From positions 7,564,001 through 7,628,000 of the forward strand of contig JAETXT010000001.1 of the NCBI GenBank assembly GCA_019188255.1: a DNA stretch of 64,000 bases, given 5' to 3'. This document shows, piece after piece, positions 56,999 through 64,000 of this stretch (position 1 is the stretch's first letter; every line of letters begins with the position of its first letter). The notes below the pieces were generated by a model. It saw nothing but the letters and a program-made list of their open reading frames with translations. It was not told the DNA's origin and searched no databases. The DNA is from Verticillium longisporum. Its lineage: Eukaryota > Ascomycota > Sordariomycetes > Glomerellales > Plectosphaerellaceae. The position numbers and the translations under genes are program-made.

Positions 56999-59900
56999 CA
57001 CGCTCCGGATAATCCAACTCAATGTGCGAAAACGCGGCGAGGTTCACGAGAGCCTCATGAACGACGAGGACATTCAGGACGCAGCGGTGCTGGTCATTCA
57101 GGAACCACAAGCACGGATGATCAAGGGACGGTTATTGACGACTCCGATGGGACATCACGGATGGACAAAGATGGTCCCACCAACGACTGGGGAAGGACGA
57201 TGGGCGATCCGAAGCATGCTTTGGATAAGGAAGGATTTGGGGGCGGAACAGGTGTTGATAGAGTCTCCGGACATGACAGCAGCACTGTTGAGGCTCCCAG
57301 AGAGACTGGTACTGGTGGTGTCCGTGTACGTGCAGGGGATGGACACCCAGGCATTACAGGAAGCGTGTAACACCATACGTAGTGCGGTCGCGGATGCTAG
57401 GAGAGCCGCAGGAGAGGTGGTGGACGTGGTCATTGCGGGCGACTTCAACCGCCACGATCAACTATGGGGAGGAGACGACGTGTCTCCGGTACGACAGGGT
57501 GAAGCCGATAACATCATCGACCTAATGAACGAGCTCTCCCTCTGCAGCATGCTCCCACGGGGCACGAAGACATGGCAAGGCGGAGACCACGAATCGACAA
57601 TCGACCTTGTGCTGGTGTCAGAGGACCTAGCTGCGTCCATGATCAAGTGTACGACGCACGGGACAGAGCACGGGTCGGACCACCGCACCATCGAAACGAT
57701 CCTTGACGTATCAGTTCCGACCCCGAAAGCCCAAGACCGACCTCTATTCAAAAACGCGCCATGGAAGGAAATCAACACCCGAATCTCCACGGCACTCGAG
57801 ACAGTCCCGATGGAAGGCACGGTCCAAGAGAAGACGGACAGACTCATGTCAGTGGTGCTGGGAGCAGTACAGGCCTTGACACCGAAAGCCAAACCATCGC
57901 CATACGCGAAGCGGTGGTGGACGGCGGATCTTACGCAGCTCCGCCACATCCACACACATTGGAGAAACCGGGCGAGGGCAGCAAGACGGGCAGGACGGAA
58001 CGATGAAGCACTGGAGAACACGGCCAAGGGAGCAGCGAAACAATACCATGATGCCATTCGACAACAGAAGAAAACCCATTGGAATGACTTCCTGGCCAAC
58101 AACGACAACATCTGGAAGGCCGCCAAGTATCTGAAGTCTGGCGACGATGCGGCGTTCGGCAAGGTGCCACAACTTGTGAAGGCTGATGGCACACGGACGA
58201 CCAACAGCAAAGAGCAAGCGGTTGAACTGCTTACCACTTTCTTCCCGTCCCTACCGGAGCATATCGAAGAGGAAGGGGAGAGACCTCAACGCGAATCAGC
58301 TGTTAACATGCCCAACATCACGATGGAAGAAGTCGAACGCCGTCTTTTCGCGACGAAATCGTGGAAAGCACCTGGTGAGGACGGGTTGCCAGCGATGGTC
58401 TGGAAACAGATTTGGCCAGCCGTCAAGCACAGGGTCCTGGCGATTTTCCGCGCATCACTAGAGGAAGGAGTACTCCCCGACCAATGGAGGCACGCCAAGA
58501 TCATCCCGCTCAAAAAGCCCGGCAAAGCAGACTACACCATCGCCAAGGCTTGGAGGCCCATCTCGCTCCTCGCCACGCTCGGCAAGGTTCTCGAGTCGGT
58601 TGTTGCGGAGAGGATATCCCATGCAGTCGAAACGCACGGGTTGTTGCCTACGAACCACTTCGGGGCCCGCAAACAGAGGTCAGCAGAACAAGCGTTAGTG
58701 CTGCTGCAAGAACAAATCTACGCAGCATGGAGAAATCGTTGGGTGGTCAGCCTCGTGAGCTTCGATGTGAAGGGAGCGTACAATGGAGTGTGTAAAGAGA
58801 GACTTATTCAGAGAATGAGAGCGAGGGGCCTCCCAGGAGAGTTGCTCCGTTGGGTAGAGGCATTCTGCTCAGATCGGACGGCGACAATTCAGGTCAACGG
58901 CCAAGCATCAGAGGTCCGGACCCTGCCGCAGGCCGGACTACCGCAAGGATCACCACTGTCACCCATCTTGTTTCTGTTCTTCAACGCAGACCTTGTACAA
59001 CAGAAGATCAACTGCTATGGGGGAGCTATAGCCTTCGTCGACGACTTTACAGCCTGGGTCGCTGGCCCAACCACGCAAGACAACCGTAAAGGAATTGAGG
59101 CAATCATCGAAAAGGCATTGGACTGGGAGCGGAGAAGCGGTGCAACTTTCGAAGCGGACAAGACTGCGGTCATCCACTTCACCCGATGGGCCAAAAGGTC
59201 CGATTCGGAACCCTTCACTATCAAAGGGCAAACAGTCGAACCCAAACAGCATGTCAAGATCCTCGGCGTGATCATGGACATTGGACTCAGGTATAGGGAA
59301 CACATTGCAAGAGTGGCGACCAAGGGATTGGAGGCTGCTATGGAGCTGAAACGACTGAGAGGATTGACCCCGGCGACAGCACGGCAGCTATTCACGGCCA
59401 CCGTGGCTCCGGTGGTGGATTATGCCTCTAACGTCTGGAGGCACCGATGCAAAGATCGGACGGCGGCAGCAATCAATCGCGTCCAAAAGGTCGGAGCGCA
59501 GGCAATCATTGGAGCGTTCATCACGATAGCCACGAGCGTAGCAGAAGCGGAGGCTCACATCGCCAGTGCACCAGAGCGATTCACGAGAAGGGCTATCAAG
59601 CTTTGGACGGATCTCCACGCACTGCCCGAGACCAACCCGCTTCGAAAACTGACTGCTCGCATGCGGAAGTTCAGGCGTTTCCACCGCTCACCATTTTTCC
59701 AACTGGCAACTGCGCTCAACGAGATTCCAATGGAGAACCTGGAAACCATCAACCCATTCACACTTCCGCCGTGGATGGAAAGAATGCAGACCATTGCCGA
59801 ATGGAATGACGACTCAACATCGACGCGTGTCGACCAGGACGCGATGGTGCGCATCGCCGTCAGCAGCTCGGCACGAAACGAGCTGGTCGGGGTCGGCGGA

Positions 59901-60742
59901 GTCATCGAGGGACCAGGAACGGTGCCCGAGACCTTTTCTTTCACCCACGGCATGAGGACCGATCAGAACCCGTTTTCCGGAGAACTCGTGGCGGCGGCGT
60001 ACGCGCTGCGGTTTCTGCCACAGCTAAGGGGCCAGAGGGTAACGTTACTGACAAGTAACAAAGCCGCGGTGCTGACACTTCGAAACCCCGTCAACAATCT
60101 GGACAAGAGTACGTTCGCTGCATCTACGAAGCGGTCACTCGACTTCGAGAGACCGGAAACACCATCGCAGCCGTTTGGCTGCCTAGTCATCTCGAGGACG
60201 ACCTCCTGAAGAGAGCGAAAGGAGAAGCACGCAAGGCCAGCCGAGAGGGCGCCTCACCAGAAAAGCAGTTCCCGAAGATGCGGTCCACCACCCTCAATGC
60301 TGCAAGACGCAAACTACGTGTAGAGAGACGACTACCGGACAAGGTTGGAAAACTCTCGAAGGAAATAGATATAGCTCTTCCTGGCAAGCACACTCGAGAA
60401 CTATACAACAACCTTTCCTGGATAGAAGCGAGCATGCTGGCCCAGCTCAGGACAGGCATGGCGAGGCTCAACGCGTCACTTTTCCGAATCAAGGCAGTAG
60501 CGTCAGCCCAATGCGCATGCGGACACGCGAGAGAGACGGTAGAGCACTTCCTCCTTCGATGCACACGGTGGGCAACACAACGCGCCGAGACACTCATGTG
60601 CCCTGGCGCACAAAGAGACAACGTTTCTTTCCACCTGGGAGGAAAGACAACATCAGATGGTGATGACTGGAAGCCAAACATGAAAGCAGTCCGAGCTACG
60701 ATACGCTTTGCGAAGGCCACGGGCCGGCTAGAGAATGTGTGA
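56991..60742 (+). CDS. LINE ORF2: endonuclease, reverse transcriptase, RNase H (right copy)
   Basis: The frame 56991-60209 contains the APE endonuclease, a complete reverse transcriptase ([23 protein letters not shown], catalytic FVDDFTAWV) and the first half of RNase H ([30 protein letters not shown]). At 60105-60107 the protein frame shifts: the conserved continuation [15 protein letters not shown] and [16 protein letters not shown], ending with the knuckle [17 protein letters not shown], lies in the next frame up to 60742. One missing G (AAGGAG to AAGAG) would explain it. The reverse transcriptase itself looks intact, so this copy is the better candidate for activity. Confidence 0.93.
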
Positions 60743-61068
60743 TCCTTGATGAGACCTATCACGGCAAACCCCTTCCCTACTAATCGAACCTAACACCCAC
60801 ACCTCGTGTCAATAACAGCAGGCGCCGCTTCAGTCGCCGTAGATAGGACTCTGCACCCTTGAAGTCTTGACTTCAAGCAGCTTGCCGATACAATCTACAC
60901 CCCCTGAGAAGCCGGCGGAAAGACAGAAGGGGAGGAAGCCAGAGCGGGAAGCCGACCCCTTATGGGCTTGGGAGTTTCGGACAGACTACAGGAAGCGACC
61001 ATGTACAATAGCGAATAGTGCCTTATTGGCTCTAGGCCACCAGGCGTAATAAACTTGTGTGTGTGTGT

Positions 61069-62246
61069 ATAGTCTCGCGGCGCCGTGGCCGTACTATTAG
61101 CTTCATGCAGTCTGACGGCCCCTGGAGGTACTTCAAATTCTCGAAAAACCCGAAAAGAGACGGTGTCAAACAGTCTTTAGTGGCTTCACAAAGATTGATC
61201 CATATGCTCTCTCTCTCTTGATCGGTAAAGGCTTTGAAAATCATACCGCCCTTGATGCGTCCGCGAAGCCTGTCGGCATCCTCAGCCGATGCGCCAGGTG
61301 CGCTCAGCTGTATAGCCTCCACGTCTTCTCGTGTAAGTCTTCGCATAGCACTTTCCTTCTTTTCAAATACATGATCATAAAAGTTTCTCATGTCTTCGAG
61401 GCAGTGGAGAAGCAGCTGTCTCTATTAGCTGTGTTTTGCAGCAACATTCGATTGAGCTTACGTCATGGCATTTCAAAGAGATCATCTTATTGATGGCACT
61501 GAGTCGCAGTCCCCCATACAATGCCGGGATATTTTGGAACGAGTCAAACGCTGGGGCGAATTGCGGGTGGTTGTAAAGTTGCTGAAGTCTTTCCTTCTTG
61601 TTGGTCGATTCTGATGATGAGGCTAGACGTGCCCACCACCGCATCTCGAAATACAAGTTCTTTGTCCCGAAACGCCCTTGCAACTCCCGAATCTTGTAGT
61701 AGAACTCGCCATCGTCTGGCTTCTTTTCGTTGGTGTATTCATCGATCAGTGCGCATCTCAGCTCCGAACTGATGTCTTGTCTAGCAGTGATTGGTAATTG
61801 TCAAGTGACGCTTGGGCGAAGGACTCACCTGACGGATACAAGTCAACCGTCCAACACTTATCCGGATGCTGTACTGCTTGTCGGGCGGCCTCTACCCGGT
61901 GCCTACCCCTGAGACACTCTAAACGGAACCCCGGGGGCAAGTCAAGCTTTAGATGCTTCCCTGGCGAAACTGATGATATCCTGTCCGTGGATACGCCGGA
62001 TAGCTCGAGGTGCTGGCGAAGCTGGCTCTCGTCGATTACAGCCGGGATCCGATTTGCGAGCTCGTCAGGCCGGCAACCCCTCTCAAGTCGGAACATGCGC
62101 TTGAGTCGCTCGATATTCTCTTGACTTACTCCCCCCGACTGTGGAAATGACAGGGCATCGAGGCTGACACTCACGGTTCCTAGGTGCTTCAGGGATTTTT
62201 CAGCCTCTATCTGCCGTGACAGGTACTTGAGACTGGTTCGAGCCAT
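61069..62246 (-). pseudogene. DUF3723 protein, N-terminal part, cut by the LINE
   Basis: ATG at 62246 (MARTSLKYLSRQIEAEKSL). Exons 62246-61834, 61780-61462 and 61415-61069 give one frame of 359 codons. Blocks typical of the family: LEGV-type leader, LECLRGRHRVEAARQAV, LIDEYTNEKKPDDGEFYYKI, FEMRWWARL, NIPALYGGLRLSAINKMISL and LFGFFENLKYLQGPSDCM. The coding sequence ends at the LINE 3' tail after RRRETI. The first intron uses a weak GTCAGG donor; the stronger GTGAGT five bases away would leave the frame broken, so a one-base change there is the alternative. Its promoter region is shared with the divergent kinase-like gene. The missing C-terminal half is not on the other side of this LINE. Confidence 0.75.
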
Positions 62247-62634
62247 AGCGATTAACCGATGCTGTAATGCTAGGATTGAGTAGCTTGAGGTGGGCGCGTC
62301 CCGCCTCGCGGATGTGGGTTTTGGGGTGAGGGATTTATTACTTGGGCAGAGAAAGGGTCGATTTTGACTCTTTAAGTGGGACGGGATTCTGTCCTTAAAT
62401 AAATCAACACAAAAAGGCCTTGAATAAGGTCTTGAAAAAGGCCTTGTTGGTGGCCTTCCGACGCAACAAACACGTTGCACATCTCTGGCGAGACATTCTT
62501 AAAGGATTATACACGAGCGTATGTAGACGTCGACTTGCCCGCTCCAAAAAAGTTAACCCTTCAAGTACTGAGCTGCTACAGTACAGTAGAACACAACTTG
62601 AACCAAACAATTTTGGGCCTTCCTCTTCACGTAA
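62247..62634. promoter_or_regulatory. Divergent promoter region of the DUF3723/kinase-like pair
   Basis: 388 bp between two head-to-head start codons (62246 minus, 62635 plus). It contains internal short repeats (AAGGCCTTG-type units at 62415-62450). Co-regulation of the two genes is inferred from this geometry only. Confidence 0.5.
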
Positions 62635-63652
62635 ATGGCGTCTGAATCAGATAACCGTCGAACCTGGTTTCCCGGAGCCCATCGTGTACTGATAGACTCG
62701 ACTGGAGATTTGATCAACACGCCGCTTGCAGGACCAGGAAACTTAGAACAGATCCAATCTCAGGATGAGCTCCATATGATAGAAGCTTCTGCCCAGTTCA
62801 GCCATAAGAATCGTCAAGTTGACAAGAGCCCAGTCGGCCCCTTTCCTGACAAACCAAAGAAGCTTTCAATGCAAAGCAATCATGCTGCACAACCAGCAAA
62901 GGCCACTCCTGCACCGACGCATGAGAGATATCAAACGCTTTATGAGATTCAGTTTTGCTGTAGCAACTTCTTCCCTGTCGCACAATCCGTTTCTACAGCC
63001 TCGGAAGAACTTGTTCTAATCCAAACTCTAACAGGGCTTGATGCCGAAGACCAACTACAGTGCATTAAAAGAATCCAACACCCCCGGTTTTTGAAATGCC
63101 AGGACATCTTTTCAGTTGGGGAGTTTCAAAAGGTCGCATTCGAGTTTATGCCAGTATCACTCGCAGAGTTTGCGGGCAACCCTCTCATAAACGAGCTGGT
63201 GCTTGCGTCGATTGTCGGACAGGAAAGTTTGCGTCCAATCCATCAAGCTCTCCTTTATTAATATGCGTAGATCCTAGAAGGCCTCTCCTATCTGGAAGAG
63301 AACCATCTTGAGCATGGTCATCTTACGGCTTCAAACTTACTAGTCGATGCGTCGGGGAATATCAAGATTTGTAAGTAACCACCATTGAACCTGATGCCAC
63401 CCAACTTACACAAGCTGCCAAGGGGGCTATGAACGGTCGCAGCGTTTCTCAAAGCCTGGATCCGACATCAAGGCTCTCAGCGTTATCATGATGGAGCTCA
63501 TGCAGGGTTATGCAAAGGAGGATGGCATAGTGGGCATAGATGATCCGAATCGCTGGCCATATGACTCGGACGCGGTTCAATTTTTGTCGATGACGACGTT
63601 TGAAACGAAGACAAGTAAATTCCAGAACGCAAGAAGGCCTATTCCGTCTTAG
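62635..63652 (+). CDS. Kinase-like protein A, divergent from DUF3723
   Basis: Start MASESDNRRTWFPGAHRVLI. A Pro/Gln-rich linker is followed by a protein-kinase-like fold without obvious catalytic residues: N-lobe LVLIQTLTGLDAEDQLQCIK, KRIQHPRFLKCQDIFSVGE, FEFMPVSLAEFA, then ILEGLSYLEENHLEHGHLTA and SNLLVDASGNIKI where an active kinase has HRD and DFG, and a C-lobe ending at 63652 (DIKALSVIMMELMQ, AVQFLSMTT). HGH and NIK in place of HRD and DFG suggest a pseudokinase. Exon 2 runs 63271-63370 and exon 3 starts at 63423. The donor after exon 1 (63222) reads GA instead of GT, so the first splice may be damaged. It is paralogous to 41012-41986. Confidence 0.62.
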
Positions 63653-64000
63653 CCGTATGTTTTTCTGACGTGTAGCAGCACGCGCTATTGCGGTGCTCTT
63701 GGGGCCCCAGCCGGATCAAGGGTGCTGTTTCTCTTGTAAATCTGTGGTCAAGTCGAGGATACAAAGTGTCCTTCTAGAATTGTGCGCTAGCATACAAGTA
63801 GCTTCCCTGTGCGCCATGTTCCACTGAAGTATCAACAATGCCATCCCCCCCCCTAGAGACATGATTTTAAAGGGTTATTGGCATTTTAAGACGCAAAACA
63901 TCTCATGATGTCATCGATTATTCTATGTCTATCTAGCCACCATCAGTTGATCACCCATTCACTCGTTGGTATGACCCGTTCATGGCATAAAGTGTACTAG
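63653..64000. other. No recognisable gene
   Basis: 3' flank of the kinase-like gene to the window end; nothing seen. Confidence 0.45.

Larger units (their letters stand above)
55511..61068 (+). mobile_element. Tad1-type LINE, right copy
   Basis: The inverted partner of 33155-38717: 5' end AGCAGAACTG at 55511, 3' (TG)n tail ending at 61068. It has the same two ORFs and the same shared RNase H frameshift, but ORF2 stays open through the reverse transcriptase to 60209. The 4-bp sequence ATAG stands immediately before the 5' end (55507-55510) and after the tail (61069-61072). That could be a very short target-site duplication, although it sits between sequences that may not have been neighbours originally. 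No RIP-type stops are present. Confidence 0.95.

Noticed and set aside
1..64000. CRISPR arrays, bacterial operons, riboswitches
   Set aside because: No spaced repeat array, no Shine-Dalgarno-linked gene strings; spliceosomal introns and fungal families throughout.

Overview
The window looks like a gene-poor, rearranged accessory region of a filamentous ascomycete (Pezizomycotina, probably a Sordariomycete). The signs are short 46-75 nt introns with GTRNGT-type donors and CTRAC branch points, fungal-only families (captain-type DUF3435, DUF3723, DUF6601, 2EXR, LaeA-like methyltransferase, SAM-HMG regulator, patatin/NB-ARC/TPR receptor), a Tad1-type LINE, and a Fot1/pogo transposase carrying stop codons of the kind made by repeat-induced point mutation (RIP). 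Family names come from remembered motifs; no database search was run.

Layout. 1-22 kb is a graveyard of broken or truncated regulatory and signalling genes: WD40 receptor relic, C2H2 protein, LaeA-like methyltransferase, LINE relic, 2EXR protein, kinase-like gene, RIP-mutated Fot1 transposase, two converging remnants at 17.75 kb, and the tail of an SRPK-like kinase. It also holds two better-preserved genes, a SAM-HMG regulator (10.2-12.1 kb) and a small membrane protein (20.1-21.0 kb). 23.1-27.3 kb is a GAF-type hybrid histidine kinase, followed by an 8-bp tandem repeat and a patatin-NB-ARC-TPR receptor (27.9-30.9 kb) that has lost its catalytic motifs. 32.0-32.5 kb holds a short coiled-coil gene, next to a candidate LTR.

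The centre (38.7-55.5 kb) is framed by two nearly identical 5.56-kb Tad1-type LINE copies in inverted orientation (33155-38717, minus; 55511-61068, plus). Inside lie the C-terminal part of a DUF3723 protein, a kinase-like pseudogene, a two-exon unknown gene with a duplicated promoter, a hexapeptide acetyltransferase, a four-pass-type membrane protein, a four-exon DUF3435 tyrosine recombinase (the Starship captain family), and an intact HAL4/SAT4-type kinase. Just outside the right LINE is the N-terminal part of a DUF3723 protein, divergent from a second kinase-like gene. DUF3723 proteins, NLRs and patatin-like proteins are reported recurrent cargo of Starship giant transposons, so the window may contain part of a decaying, LINE-rearranged Starship. 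I could not identify Starship termini.

Caution on pseudogene calls: at least four single-base losses fall in G/C homopolymers (10574, 24552, 26597, 35206), one of them provable against the sister LINE copy. Some apparent frameshifts may therefore be base-calling errors.
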